From assembly GCA_913057435.1 (NCBI GenBank), contig CAJXNY010000014.1:38794-102793 (forward strand): a stretch of DNA of 64,000 bases. Direction: 5' to 3'. The translations under genes were made by a program, and so were the position numbers. The stretch comes from an uncultured Oceanospirillaceae bacterium (GTDB lineage: Bacteria > Pseudomonadota > Gammaproteobacteria > Pseudomonadales > Balneatricaceae). The notes under the pieces were generated by a model. The model was not told where the DNA came from, ran no database searches, and saw only the letters and a program-made list of their open reading frames with translations. Every line of letters begins with the position of its first letter. Within the stretch, counting starts at the first letter, position 1. Shown here in pieces: positions 43,828 through 53,211 of this stretch.

Positions 43828-44500
43828 TCCGGTGATGCAGGCCAGCAGCCTGAGCAAGTCTTACCACGATGGCGATACTGAACTGCAGATTCTGCAGGAT
43901 ATCGACATGTATCTGAATCCGGGGGAGCAGGTGGCGATCATCGGCAGCTCGGGTTCGGGTAAAAGTACCCTGCTGAATATGCTCAGCGGCCTGGATACGC
44001 CGTCGGCGGGGCAGGTCAGTGTGGCGGGGCAGGATCTGTTTGCATTGACTGAACGCCAGCGGGCAGCATTGCGTAATCAGCAGCTGGGTTTTGTCTACCA
44101 GTTCCATCACCTGCTGCCGGAGTTCAGTGCGCTGGAAAACGTAGCCATGCCGCTGCTGATGTCGAAGACACCTTTGAAAGAGGTCCGTCAGCGTGCCAGC
44201 GAGCTGCTGGCACAGGTGGGCCTGGCGCAGCGGTTAACGCATAAGCCGGGTAAGCTGAGCGGTGGTGAGCGCCAGCGGGTGGCAATTGCCCGTGCGCTGA
44301 TTAACAACCCGGCCTGTGTGCTGATGGATGAGCCAACGGGTAATCTGGATCAGCAGACGGCACTTGGGGTGCAGCAATTGATGCGTCAGCTCAATGAGCA
44401 ATGGGGCACCGCCTTTCTGGTGGTAACCCATGATCTGGAGCTGGCAGGAAAAATGGACCGGGGTTATGTACTGGAAGCCGGAGAGCTGAGCGAGCGTTAG
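43820..44500 (+). CDS. lolD: Lipoprotein-releasing system ATP-binding protein
   Basis: The 226-residue ATPase has Walker [19 protein letters not shown], the LolD motif [21 protein letters not shown], signature [15 protein letters not shown], Walker [13 protein letters not shown] and switch His [10 protein letters not shown]. It drives lipoprotein release with the preceding permease. ATG 43820 lies within the end of the permease gene with GGAGG nine bases upstream; earlier in-frame codons would read deep into the permease gene. Confidence 0.95.
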   Translation: MSNPVMQASSLSKSYHDGDTELQILQDIDMYLNPGEQVAIIGSSGSGKSTLLNMLSGLDTPSAGQVSVAGQDLFALTERQRAALRNQQLGFVYQFHHLLPEFSALENVAMPLLMSKTPLKEVRQRASELLAQVGLAQRLTHKPGKLSGGERQRVAIARALINNPACVLMDEPTGNLDQQTALGVQQLMRQLNEQWGTAFLVVTHDLELAGKMDRGYVLEAGELSER

Positions 44501-44516
44501 TGCTCAGCCTGGGGAG

Positions 44517-45032
44517 CTATCGACGGCGCGCGCGGCGGTTTTGCCAGTTGCGCCCGACACTCCAGGCCCAGCAGATGCGAATCGCGAAGTAACTGAATAC
44601 GGCGCCCACCAGACCGCAGACCACCGACCCCAGCAATAAAGGCCACCAGATGTGGGACAGGCTGTCCTGTAACCACTCCATGGTCATCTCAAACTCCAGT
44701 GCCGTATCAGCCCCACCCAGTAACGCCGTGCCTACCAGATAGGTACCGTAGAAAATCGGTGGCATGGTGAGCGGGTTGGTCAGCCAGACCAGTCCTACGG
44801 AAATCGGCAGGTTACTGTGCATAAACAGCGCCAGTACCGCTGCGACCAGCATCTGCATCGGAATGGGCAGAAACGCACAAAAAATGCCTACCGCAAACGC
44901 CCGCGATACCGACTTGCGATTCATATGCCACAGATTGGGTTCGTGCAGGTGTTTGCCGAGCCAGCTCAGATGTTTGTGGTTTCTGAGCGCCTCCTCATTG
45001 GGCATGTATTTCTTGATCAGCTTACGCGGCAT
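44517..45032 (-). CDS. DUF2062 inner-membrane protein
   Basis: The 171-residue protein starts MPRKLIKKYMPNEEAL, followed by three or more membrane helices and the DUF2062 hallmark FCAFLPIPMQMLVAAVLALF, then VWLTNPLTMPPIFYGTYLVG. The function is unknown; the family often neighbours comEC and lol genes, as here, and is also found near glycosyltransferases. It is convergent with lolD and divergent from comEC. The frame extends to 45077 but the family start is ATG 45032. Confidence 0.9.
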   Translation of the reverse strand: MPRKLIKKYMPNEEALRNHKHLSWLGKHLHEPNLWHMNRKSVSRAFAVGIFCAFLPIPMQMLVAAVLALFMHSNLPISVGLVWLTNPLTMPPIFYGTYLVGTALLGGADTALEFEMTMEWLQDSLSHIWWPLLLGSVVCGLVGAVFSYFAIRICWAWSVGRNWQNRRARRR

Positions 45033-45188
45033 AGGGCTTCCGGTTCTTGTATGAATGACGCGTATCCGGCAGAGCAAGCGGGTAGCCTGCTGACGGAATC
45101 CGTCTGGCGTCAGATAAACCGGAGCTTAACCGGTTTTGCAACTATTATGCACAGACCCCGAGACGAATCCAACTGAACTGGATCAAGG

Positions 45189-47408
45189 ATGATCTACTAT
45201 GTAGCCGGAATTGTAGTTGCAGGTCTGCTGCCGTTTCTGCCATCGAATCAACAACTTCTTATCCTTATACCGTTGCTGCTGTGCAGCATTGGCTGGCGAC
45301 GGACACCCTGGCGGCTGCGTGCTGGACTTGCCGGGCTGCTACTGGCGGTGTGCTGGGGGCAGTGGCAGCTGAATCACCGAGGGCAGGGGCTGGAGCGCGC
45401 ACAGGACTACGCCGTTCAGGGCACCGTGGCGGGTTTGCCAGTGTCTCAGCCTGGGCGGTTGCGTTTTACCCTTGCCCTGAACGGTGAACCCTCAGCACCC
45501 GCACTGGCTCGCTTACGCAGCGTACGGCTGAGCTGGTACCGGCCTGATCGTGTGCTGGAACCGGGGATGCAGCTCGCTCTGACGGTGCGACTGTCTGTGC
45601 CCGGAGGCAGGGCTAATCCGGGTGGCTTTGACTATCCACGCTGGCTGCTCAGCCGGGGGATTGATGCGACCGGCTATGTGCGTTCGCTGAGGATTGTTGG
45701 GCATAACCATTGCTGTTTTGTCGATCGTCTCCGATTTGATCTGGCACAGTGGCTGGGCAGTAAAATCCCGCAGCCGGATGTGCGCGCGACGCTGGCGGCG
45801 CTATTGCTGGGGATTAAAGATGGCCTGAGTGACAGTCAGTGGCAAACTCTGCGCCAGACCGGCACCGTGCATCTGGTGGTGATCAGCGGGTTGCACATCG
45901 GTTTTGCTGCGCTGGCCGGGGCCTGGCTGGGCAGGTTGATCTCACTGATTTTCTGGCCTCGCCGACAGGATCATCGGCAGGGGATGGTCGCCATGGCGTT
46001 GGGGCTGGCCTTTATTTATATGCAGCTGGCGGGCGCGGCGATTCCAACTCAGCGGGCGATGCTGATGTTGACGGTCTTTCTGCTCAGCTACCTGTGGCTG
46101 CAGTCGGTCAGCCACGCGCAACGCTGGTGGCTAGCATTGGCACTGGTACTGACGTTTTCACCGCTGTCGTTTTATGATGCCGGGCTCTGGTTGTCGTTTA
46201 CTGCGGTGGCCATCCTGCTGACCTTTGGGGCGGTAAGTTACCGCAAAGGCCTGGTCTGGCGCACCCAGCTGGCGATCACCCTGGGTATGTTTCCTCTTCT
46301 GATCGGCTGGTTTGGCGGCAGCGCGCTGTTGTCACCGCTGGTTAACTTGCTGGCGATTCCGTTCACGGCCTTTCTGCTGCTATTTGCCAGTGTGGCGCTG
46401 GGGCTGGCCGGTTTTCTGCAGCTTGACATCTTGCTGGGGCCGCTGGTCTGGCTGATCGAGGGTTTCTGGTGGTTGCTGGATTATGCCGCCAATCTGCCGG
46501 GCAGTTATATGCAGGTAAGCGCGGTGTCTGGCTGGGCGTTAGGCATCGCCTTGCTGGGCAGTGCCCTGTGGTTATTGCCAGCAGGGTTTCCCGGGCGCGG
46601 AGTGGCAGCCCTGTGCTGGCTGCCGATGCTGGTCGGGACGGTGGCATTACAGCCCGGGCCGACGTTTGAAGCCTGGCTGCTGGATGTTGGCCAGGGGTTG
46701 TCGTTGTATATGCGCAGCGGTGATCAGCATCTGTTATACGATACCGGGCCGGGTTATCGCAGTGGCGGCAGTGCATTACAGAGCGCTGTGCTGCCCGCGT
46801 TACAGCGGTGGCAGGTGCCTGCGCTGGATCTGCTAATACTCAGTCATCGTGATAACGACCATGCCGGTGGGCGGCGTCACCTGTTGGAGGCGATGCCGGT
46901 TCACCAGCGCGTGTCGGGCAGTGCTCAGCTGGTGGCTGAAGAGGGATATACGGCGTGTCGGGCTGGCCAGCAATGGCAGTGGGGGCAAACGCAGCTGAGC
47001 ATACTGGCGGGCAGTGAAGGGGTGAAAGAGAACGCCCGCTCCTGCGTGTTACTGATTGAGCATCGCGGCTGCCGTTTGCTGGCGACCGGTGATATAGGGT
47101 TTGCTGAAGAAGCACGTTTGCCGCCGCAAAAGATTAACTGGTTGCTGGCGTCCCATCACGGTAGCCGGTACGGCACCGGTGAACGGCTGCTACAGGCCAC
47201 CCAGCCAGATGTCGTACTGGTCAGCGTCGGTGCCCGTAACCCCTTTGGCCACCCCCACCCGGATATGCTGGCCCGCGTTGCGGCTCAATCCGTGCCGGTG
47301 GCGAGTACATCACAGGCCGGGGCGCTCCGGTTAACGGTGTCAGCGGGGGGCGAATGTCAGCTGGGGGGCTGGCGTGAGCGGCAAAGTCATTACTGGCAGA
47401 TTCCGTAA
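45189..47408 (+). CDS. comEC: DNA uptake channel ComEC/Rec2
   Basis: ComEC forms the inner-membrane channel for single-stranded DNA in natural transformation. The 739-residue protein has N-terminal helices and the DUF4131 region, the Competence domain (LLLGIKDGLSDSQWQTLRQTG, HLVVISGLHIGFAALAG) with many helices to about residue 480, and a C-terminal metallo-beta-lactamase-like domain. That domain carries WLLDVGQGLSLYM, DTGPG, LSHRDNDHAGG and SHHGSRYGTGE with metal ligands intact, suggesting nuclease activity. The start at ATG 45189 has its purine run too close, so the exact start is a little uncertain. No other competence gene is in the window. Confidence 0.94.
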   Translation: MIYYVAGIVVAGLLPFLPSNQQLLILIPLLLCSIGWRRTPWRLRAGLAGLLLAVCWGQWQLNHRGQGLERAQDYAVQGTVAGLPVSQPGRLRFTLALNGEPSAPALARLRSVRLSWYRPDRVLEPGMQLALTVRLSVPGGRANPGGFDYPRWLLSRGIDATGYVRSLRIVGHNHCCFVDRLRFDLAQWLGSKIPQPDVRATLAALLLGIKDGLSDSQWQTLRQTGTVHLVVISGLHIGFAALAGAWLGRLISLIFWPRRQDHRQGMVAMALGLAFIYMQLAGAAIPTQRAMLMLTVFLLSYLWLQSVSHAQRWWLALALVLTFSPLSFYDAGLWLSFTAVAILLTFGAVSYRKGLVWRTQLAITLGMFPLLIGWFGGSALLSPLVNLLAIPFTAFLLLFASVALGLAGFLQLDILLGPLVWLIEGFWWLLDYAANLPGSYMQVSAVSGWALGIALLGSALWLLPAGFPGRGVAALCWLPMLVGTVALQPGPTFEAWLLDVGQGLSLYMRSGDQHLLYDTGPGYRSGGSALQSAVLPALQRWQVPALDLLILSHRDNDHAGGRRHLLEAMPVHQRVSGSAQLVAEEGYTACRAGQQWQWGQTQLSILAGSEGVKENARSCVLLIEHRGCRLLATGDIGFAEEARLPPQKINWLLASHHGSRYGTGERLLQATQPDVVLVSVGARNPFGHPHPDMLARVAAQSVPVASTSQAGALRLTVSAGGECQLGGWRERQSHYWQIP

Positions 47409-47456
47409 CCGCCGGAATATGGTAAAGTAACGGGCTATTTTACAGGAGGATGTAAG

Positions 47457-48077
47457 GTGTTGGAGCTGATTCAATCCGGTGGCTGGCTGATGCTCCCGAT
47501 TATCGGGTGTTCTGTGCTGGCCATGGCTATTTGTCTGGAACGTCTGTGGACGCTACGCGCAGGCCGGGTCGCACCCAAAGGGCTGCTGGCGGAAACCTGG
47601 TTGCTGGTCAAAAAAGGACAGCTCGATGCTGCGCAGATGCAGCGCATCAAATCCTCCAGTGCGCTTGGGCGTATTCTGGTGGCGGGTCTGAACAATGCCA
47701 GCCATGGCCGTGAGGTGATGAAAGAGAGCATTGAAGAGGCCGCCAGTCATGTGGTGCATGATCTGGAGCGCTTCCTCAATCCGCTGGGTACGGTGGCTGC
47801 CGTGACGCCATTACTGGGCCTGCTGGGTACGGTTATTGGTATGATCAAGGTGTTTACCGAGATTATGGTGCAGGGCACGGGTAACGCCAATATCCTGGCC
47901 GGAGGCATCTCCGAAGCGTTGATTACCACGGCCAGTGGCCTGGCAGTTGCGATTCCGGCACTGATCTTTCACCGCTACTTCCAGCGTCGTATCGATACTC
48001 TGGTGGTTACCATGGAGCAGGAGTCGATCAAGCTGATCGAAGCGATGCATGGTAAACGCGACGTCGATTACAAGTAA
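47457..48077 (+). CDS. exbB: ExbB/TolQ-family motor protein
   Basis: The 206-residue inner-membrane protein has three helices (about 12-30, 110-135, 155-180). It shows the MotA/TolQ/ExbB core: RFLNPLGTVAAVTPLLGLLGTVIGMIKVF and ISEALITTASGLAVAIPALIFHRYF. With ExbD it forms the proton-driven stator that energises TonB or a TonB-like transport process. GTG 47457 is preceded by AGGAGG at ideal spacing. It is in an operon with exbD, lpxK, the Trm112-like gene and kdsB, as in Pseudomonas. Confidence 0.92.
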   Translation: MLELIQSGGWLMLPIIGCSVLAMAICLERLWTLRAGRVAPKGLLAETWLLVKKGQLDAAQMQRIKSSSALGRILVAGLNNASHGREVMKESIEEAASHVVHDLERFLNPLGTVAAVTPLLGLLGTVIGMIKVFTEIMVQGTGNANILAGGISEALITTASGLAVAIPALIFHRYFQRRIDTLVVTMEQESIKLIEAMHGKRDVDYK

Positions 48078-48089
48078 CGGAGTGCGGCT

Positions 48090-48509
48090 GTGAAATTTCG
48101 TCGCCAGCGAGCCAAAGAGGTCAACGTAGACCTGACACCCCTGATTGATGTGGTGTTTTTGTTACTGATCTTTTTTATGGTCTCCACTACGTTCACCAAA
48201 GAAACTCACCTTGAAGTCAACCTGCCCCAGGCGGACAGTGCTGTGGCGACTGAGACGCCTGAGGCGCTGGATATTCTGATCTCCCAGGATGGTATCTACA
48301 GTGTCAATGGCACCCCTCTGGTAAACACCCAGGCTGATACGCTTAAACGCGCCTTGCGTGAGTTGTCGGAAGGGGACACCGAGCGGCCATTAACCATCAC
48401 GGCCGATGCCAAAACACCGCATCAGGCGGTGGTGACGGCGATGGATGTTGCCGGGCAGCTGGGTTTCAGCCGTTTGAGTATTACTACTCAGGAGCCGGTC
48501 AGCGAATAA
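48090..48509 (+). CDS. exbD: ExbD/TolR-family motor protein
   Basis: The 139-residue protein has a single N-terminal helix (VDLTPLIDVVFLLLIFFMVS) carrying the conserved proton-binding Asp, followed by a periplasmic domain (DILISQDGIYSVNGTPL). It partners the upstream ExbB-like protein. GTG 48090 is the start. The TAA stop shares bases with the lpxK ATG (TAATG), so translation is coupled. No tonB gene is adjacent. Confidence 0.93.
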   Translation: MKFRRQRAKEVNVDLTPLIDVVFLLLIFFMVSTTFTKETHLEVNLPQADSAVATETPEALDILISQDGIYSVNGTPLVNTQADTLKRALRELSEGDTERPLTITADAKTPHQAVVTAMDVAGQLGFSRLSITTQEPVSE

Positions 48510-49495
48510 TGGCCGACCTTGAACAACGCTGGTATAGCGACCAGCCCCCAGCCTGGTATTTACGCTTGCTGGAGCCTGTCTACAAGGTTCTGGCTCGCTA
48601 TGATCGCCAGCGCAAATTGAAACAGCGCTGGCAGGCACCGGTACCGGTAATCATTGTTGGCAACATTACCGTGGGTGGCACCGGCAAAACCCCGCTGGTC
48701 AGCTGGCTGGTGGCGTTTTTACGTCAGGCCGGTTACCGGCCAGGTATCGTCAGCCGAGGCTATAAAGCCAGTCCACCCCAGCTGCCTTACCGTGTTAATC
48801 CTGACGACAGTCCGGCGGTTGCCGGTGACGAGCCATTAATGCTGGCACGGCGCTGTCAGTGTCCGCTGGTGATTGATCCGCAGCGGGCGCGGGCCGTTCA
48901 GTACTTGCTGGACACCACCGACTGTAATGTGGTGATTTCTGACGATGGTCTGCAGCACCATGCGCTGGGGCGCGATATCGAACTGGTGGTGCTGGACGGT
49001 GCGCGGGGGCTGGGCAATGGTCACTGTTTGCCTGCGGGCCCCCTGCGTGAACCGGCTGACCGGTTACAGAGTGTTGATTTTGTTATCAGCAACGGTGAGC
49101 CGCAGCAGCCTTTACCCCGTCATGATGTCACCATGACGCTGGCACCGCGCAGCTTCCGTCGGTTGTCCGGCGAGAAACTCGAACTTGACCACTACCAGGG
49201 GCAGCAGGTACATGCCGTTGCCGGGATCGGTAATCCGCAGCGTTTTTTTACTACGCTGCAAGGGCTGGACATTCACGCGCAGCCCCATGCTTTTGCCGAC
49301 CACCACAGTTACACCGCGACCGATCTGCAGTTCAGCCCGGCCCTGCCGTTGCTCACCACGGAAAAAGACGCGGTAAAATGGCAGGGGCTGGCATTGCCAG
49401 ACGCTGCCTGGCTTGAGATTGAAGCGTGCCTGCCAGCGTCATTCGGCCAGGCACTGCTGGAAAAACTAACGCGACTAACGCAAGAAAAGGTCTGA
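48509..49495 (+). CDS. lpxK: Tetraacyldisaccharide 4'-kinase
   Basis: LpxK phosphorylates the lipid A disaccharide at the 4' position at the inner leaflet. The 328-residue protein shows the membrane-associating N-terminal helix (WYLRLLEPVYKVLARYDRQR), a P-loop VGNITVGGTGKTPLVSWLV, SRGYKASPPQLPYRV, GDEPLMLARR and the Asp-rich catalytic region VVISDDGLQHHALGRDIELVVLDG, all typical. It is coupled to exbD and followed by the Trm112-like and kdsB genes, linking lipid A and Kdo synthesis. Confidence 0.95.
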   Translation: MADLEQRWYSDQPPAWYLRLLEPVYKVLARYDRQRKLKQRWQAPVPVIIVGNITVGGTGKTPLVSWLVAFLRQAGYRPGIVSRGYKASPPQLPYRVNPDDSPAVAGDEPLMLARRCQCPLVIDPQRARAVQYLLDTTDCNVVISDDGLQHHALGRDIELVVLDGARGLGNGHCLPAGPLREPADRLQSVDFVISNGEPQQPLPRHDVTMTLAPRSFRRLSGEKLELDHYQGQQVHAVAGIGNPQRFFTTLQGLDIHAQPHAFADHHSYTATDLQFSPALPLLTTEKDAVKWQGLALPDAAWLEIEACLPASFGQALLEKLTRLTQEKV

Positions 49496-49504
49496 GAGAT
49501 CACT

Positions 49505-49693
49505 ATGGATACTAAACTGCTCGAAATTCTGGCTTGCCCGGTCTCCAAAGCACCGCTGGAATGGGATAAAGAAGCCAATGAACTGGTATGCCGCGCCAGC
49601 GGTCTGGCTTACCCGATTCGCGACGATATTCCGGTGATGCTGGAGTCCGAAGCTCGCCAGCTGACGCTGGAAGAGCGTGAGAGCAAGAAGTAG
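49505..49693 (+). CDS. Trm112-like zinc-ribbon-fold protein (YcaR type)
   Basis: The 62-residue protein [20 protein letters not shown], with [18 protein letters not shown], matches the YcaR/UPF0434 family. Only one of the usual cysteines remains (ACPVSK), which is common in this family. It lies nine bases after lpxK and 12 bases before kdsB in a conserved arrangement across gammaproteobacteria. The role is unknown; a chaperone or activator function by analogy with Trm112 is speculative. Confidence 0.92.
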   Translation: MDTKLLEILACPVSKAPLEWDKEANELVCRASGLAYPIRDDIPVMLESEARQLTLEERESKK

Positions 49694-49705
49694 CAGGGGC
49701 TGAAT

Positions 49706-50482
49706 ATGTCATTTTCTGTCATTATCCCGGCGCGCTTTGGCTCTACCCGTTTTCCTGGTAAGCCCCTGGCTGACCTTGCCGGTAAGCCGATGGTGCAGCA
49801 TGTGTACGAGCGTGCCTGCCAGAGCGAAGCGGATCGGGTGATCATTGCGACCGATGACCCACGGATTGCCGATGCTGCCAGCGCGTTTGGTGCTGAAGTG
49901 TGTATGACCCGTGGTGATCATCCCTCGGGGACCGACCGGCTGCAGGAAGTGGTCAGTAACATTGGCTTCTATGCCGATGACATTGTGGTCAATGTGCAGG
50001 GTGATGAACCGCTGATTCCGCCACGACTGATCAACCAGGTGGCGCATAACCTGCGGGCATTCCCGCAGGCCAGCATCTCCACCCTGAGTGAGCCTATCCA
50101 GGATATGGCATCTCTGCTTAACCCCAATGTGGTGAAAGTGGTGGGTAACAAAGAGGGCATGGCTCTATACTTCAGTCGCGCCCCGATTGCCTTCCCACGG
50201 GATCAGTTTGCAGCGGCTCAGGCCAGTGGAAAACTGCCTGCAGGCTTTAACTGGCAGCGTCATATCGGCATTTATGGCTACCGGGTAAAGCTGCTGAACG
50301 ACTTTGTGCAGTGGCCGCCGGCTCCGCTGGAAGAAACCGAATGCCTGGAGCAATTACGGGCGATGTGGAACGGTGCTCAGATCCATGTGGCAGAGGCCGA
50401 TGAGCAGATGCCCGCCGGTGTTGATACCCCGGAAGATCTGGAACGGATTCGTCAGCTGCTTGAGCTTGCTCCACAGTTATAA
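49706..50482 (+). CDS. kdsB: 3-deoxy-manno-octulosonate cytidylyltransferase
   Basis: KdsB activates Kdo as CMP-Kdo for transfer to lipid A. The 258-residue protein shows the nucleotide-binding N-terminus [49 protein letters not shown] and the C-terminal [18 protein letters not shown], all characteristic. It is the last gene of the exbB-exbD-lpxK-Trm112-kdsB run. Confidence 0.96.
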   Translation: MSFSVIIPARFGSTRFPGKPLADLAGKPMVQHVYERACQSEADRVIIATDDPRIADAASAFGAEVCMTRGDHPSGTDRLQEVVSNIGFYADDIVVNVQGDEPLIPPRLINQVAHNLRAFPQASISTLSEPIQDMASLLNPNVVKVVGNKEGMALYFSRAPIAFPRDQFAAAQASGKLPAGFNWQRHIGIYGYRVKLLNDFVQWPPAPLEETECLEQLRAMWNGAQIHVAEADEQMPAGVDTPEDLERIRQLLELAPQL

Positions 50483-50574
50483 TGCGGCCTCAGGCGTTTA
50501 CGGTGTGAGCGGCTATAGTGCCTGCCCGGTATCGGCTCGATACTTAATTTAATGAACATCAGAAGCTAAACACG

Positions 50575-50742
50575 ATGAATCGACGTAAAAAACTGAACTC
50601 TATCCTGACCAAACGCGCTAAGCGGGCGAGTGCCAAGCGGGCACCGGATACCGGCAAGCCGCGTTATATCTCCAAGGCGGAGCGTGCAACGATGGACACT
50701 CAGGAAGCTGAGACTGTGGTAGCAGAAAATTCGGCCAGCTGA
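50575..50742 (+). CDS. Short basic DUF2986-family protein
   Basis: The 55-residue frame reads MNRRKKLNSILTKRAKRASA, then KRAPDTGKPRYISKAERA. The Lys/Arg-rich N-terminus and PRYISKAERA match the small DUF2986 family of marine gammaproteobacteria. The function is unknown; the charge suggests nucleic-acid or ribosome contact. A terminator follows directly, supporting a real transcription unit. It is easily missed because of its size. Confidence 0.8.
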   Translation: MNRRKKLNSILTKRAKRASAKRAPDTGKPRYISKAERATMDTQEAETVVAENSAS

Positions 50743-50762
50743 GCCGGGCTATCTTATACCGA

Positions 50763-50791
50763 AAAACGCCGCGCCCTTGCCGCGGCGTTTT
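50763..50791. terminator. Bidirectional terminator between the DUF2986 and HemL-like genes
   Basis: AAAACGCCGCG and CGCGGCGTTTT pair perfectly around a seven-base loop, between convergent genes. Confidence 0.88.
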
Positions 50792-50814
50792 GGTGTGTGT
50801 CGCAGGTAACGGGC

Positions 50815-52140
50815 TTAGCTGGCGGCCAGCGCCTCTTTCATGGACTGCATAGCGGTAGCTTCCAGCCATGTCATATCCAGGGTCTGGTGGGCTTCACAGA
50901 TGAACCATGGTTCGCGGGAATCCGGTTCCAGCATCACGCCGTGCTTGATCAGGTTATGGGCAAATACGGTGTACAGATCGCTGTTGGTTTTCTTCCAGTC
51001 ACGGTAGTTCTGTGGCACATCGCTGCCAAAGTGGACACCGAACATAGAATCAGGCCCGGCAAAACGGTGCTTTACGCCATAGTGGGTGAACACGCGGGAC
51101 AGCAGCTGCTGGATCTCGGCACCCACGCGGCTGACAGTAGCCAGTGCATCGGTGTCTTTGAGCAGGGTCAGGGTGGCTTTGGCTGCGCTCAGGGCGATCA
51201 TATTCGCGGTGTATGTGCCGCCGTGGGTCACGCCGCCTTCACCAAAATTGATCATATCCATCACCTCTGCACGGCCACCGAAAGCCGCCACCGGGTAACC
51301 GTTACCCATCGCTTTGGCGTAGGTGGTCAGGTCGGCATGCACGCCGTACAGCGCCTGCACGCCACCACGGGCAACGCGGAAGCCGGTTTTCACTTCATCA
51401 ATGATCAGCAGGCTGCCATTCTGATCACAGGTGTCGCGCAGCAGCTGCATGTACTCAGGAGTAGAAGCGATGCTGCCACAGTTACCCATAATCGGCTCGA
51501 TCACAATCGCGGCGATATCATTACCGACCCGGGCAAATACCTCGGCCAGGGCATCGGCATCATTGAGGGCGATGGTTTCCAGATGCTCACGGCTGCTTTC
51601 TGGAATACCGGCACCGAAGGGTTTGATCTCAGGGGCTGTGTCGGTGCTGGCATCCCAGTTATCAACATCGGGCTTCCACATCATCTCGTCGTACAGGCCG
51701 TGGAAACCGCCTTCAACCACCACAATTTTATTGCGGTTGGTAAAACCACGGGCAACACGCACCGCACCCAGCACCGCTTCGGTGCCGGAGTTGGCGAAAC
51801 GCATTTTTTCGATATTCGGGCACAGTGCTTTCACCAGCTCGACAACGTCTGAATCAAGCGCGGTGGAGAAACCACAGATCGTGCCCGTTTCAGTGATCGC
51901 CTTGATCACGGCCTGGTCAACCCGGCTATCACGGTAGCCCAGAATGATCGGGCCATAGGCCAGACGGAAATCCACATACTGCTTATCGTCAGCATCGGTT
52001 AGCGTGCAGCCTTCCATGCTTTTGACAAAGACGGTGTTGTCTTCACCCCAGTAGCGGTAGCTGTCTGCTACGCCCATTGGCATGTTGGTGTGCGCCTGCT
52101 CCAGCAGAGTCGCGCGGCTGGTTTTGTGTGAATCAGTCAT
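50815..52140 (-). CDS. Class III aminotransferase, glutamate-1-semialdehyde aminomutase-like
   Basis: The 441-residue PLP enzyme has GCTLTDADDKQYVDFRLAYGP, the PLP-phosphate region MRFANSGTEAVLGAVRVARG, GGFHGLYDEMMW, IIDEVKTGFRVARGG, and the Schiff-base lysine in TTYAKAMGNGYPVAAFGG. This is HemL-like overall but the substrate-binding region differs, and the true HemL should be elsewhere. The product is more likely a general class III aminotransferase or aminomutase acting on an unknown amino acid. ATG 52140 is preferred; the frame extends nine codons further. There is no informative neighbour. Confidence 0.85.
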   Translation of the reverse strand: MTDSHKTSRATLLEQAHTNMPMGVADSYRYWGEDNTVFVKSMEGCTLTDADDKQYVDFRLAYGPIILGYRDSRVDQAVIKAITETGTICGFSTALDSDVVELVKALCPNIEKMRFANSGTEAVLGAVRVARGFTNRNKIVVVEGGFHGLYDEMMWKPDVDNWDASTDTAPEIKPFGAGIPESSREHLETIALNDADALAEVFARVGNDIAAIVIEPIMGNCGSIASTPEYMQLLRDTCDQNGSLLIIDEVKTGFRVARGGVQALYGVHADLTTYAKAMGNGYPVAAFGGRAEVMDMINFGEGGVTHGGTYTANMIALSAAKATLTLLKDTDALATVSRVGAEIQQLLSRVFTHYGVKHRFAGPDSMFGVHFGSDVPQNYRDWKKTNSDLYTVFAHNLIKHGVMLEPDSREPWFICEAHQTLDMTWLEATAMQSMKEALAAS

Positions 52141-52414
52141 GGTGTGATGTCTATTCCGTTCGGGCAATAAGTCTGTGTGAGTGAGGGCCGAGAATCACTC
52201 AGCCCATCGCGCGCGGATGGTACTCTGTTGGGCGGTCTGTCGCCAGTAGCTAAACCGATAAGTACACCGGGAGTTTGATCTGGATGAGAATATGCGATGG
52301 TGAGTAAATCCATGCGCTAGCCCTGGCATATAACCCAACTCAGGGTATCGTATGGAGCAGATGTCGGCGTGGAGCAATTAATGCTCTGGATAACAGCAAG
52401 AGGGAACTTATTTG
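52141..52414. other. Divergent promoter region, HemL-like gene / GH25 gene
   Basis: About 270 bases with no gene and no consensus promoter that I can defend. Confidence 0.35.
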
Positions 52415-53200
52415 ATGACTGATAAAAGCGTTAAAAAACGTGACTGGCTATTTGGATCACTCATTGTGGCAGGGCTGGGCTTTATGCTGCTGGCCAGGCC
52501 CGTTGTATTTACACCGCAACCGGCGAAAGTTGAGTTGGCCCAACTACCTGACAATGTTAAAACTCAGCTACGTCAACCATCACAGACGCCAGTTCACGGG
52601 ATTGATGTCTCTCACTATCAGGGCAGCATTGACTGGCCTGCCGTGGCGGCGGCTAATATAGATTTTGCCTATGTGAAAGCGACTGATGGCATTACCTATA
52701 CGGACCCAGCGTTTGACACCAACGTAGCATCGGCGGCTGGCACGCAACTGAAACTGGGTGCCTATCACTTCTTCGAAGCTGATGATGACCCGCAGCAACA
52801 GCTGGCCAACTTCCTGAATGCCATCAAAGGCAAACCGTTGTCGCTGGTGCCCATGGTCGATGTCGAGGTGACGGACAACCAGCCAGCAAGTCAGATTAAA
52901 CGTCGGCTGACACAGTTTTTACAGCAGCTGGAACAGGCGACCGGGTGTACACCACTGATCTATTCCTATCGTAGTTTCTGGCAAACGAATATTGGTCCGG
53001 ATTTTAATCGCTACCCATTCTGGCTGGCCGATTACGCAGCAAAGCCGTCGCCACCGGAGGGAGTTAAAAACTGGCAGATCTGGCAATATTCAGAACAAGG
53101 TAAGGTGGCTGGCATTGAACACCCGGTCGATATGGACGTAGTACTCGACGGCGCGCCTCGGCTGGCGCAGCTGGCGTGTGACTATCAGGCAGCACGCTGA
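52415..53200 (+). CDS. Membrane-anchored GH25 lysozyme-like muramidase
   Basis: A 261-residue protein with one N-terminal membrane helix (LFGSLIVAGLGFMLLARPVV), then a full GH25 domain. It has GIDVSHYQGSIDW (first catalytic Asp), FAYVKATDGITYTDPAFDTN, GAYHFFEADDDP, LVPMVDVEV (the Asp-x-Glu pair) and WQYSEQGKVAGIEHPVDMDV. GH25 enzymes cut the MurNAc-GlcNAc bond of peptidoglycan. In this position it faces the periplasm and may remodel the cell's own wall. ATG 52415 is preferred over TTG 52412. Two unknown envelope proteins follow, the first after 11 bases. Confidence 0.92.
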   Translation: MTDKSVKKRDWLFGSLIVAGLGFMLLARPVVFTPQPAKVELAQLPDNVKTQLRQPSQTPVHGIDVSHYQGSIDWPAVAAANIDFAYVKATDGITYTDPAFDTNVASAAGTQLKLGAYHFFEADDDPQQQLANFLNAIKGKPLSLVPMVDVEVTDNQPASQIKRRLTQFLQQLEQATGCTPLIYSYRSFWQTNIGPDFNRYPFWLADYAAKPSPPEGVKNWQIWQYSEQGKVAGIEHPVDMDVVLDGAPRLAQLACDYQAAR

Positions 53201-53211
53201 GGGACGATATT

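Noticed and set aside
50815..52140. The true glutamate-1-semialdehyde aminomutase hemL
   Set aside because: The overall fold matches but the substrate region and Schiff-base context (AKAMGNGYPVAAFGG) differ from the usual HemL pattern, so only a HemL-like call is given.
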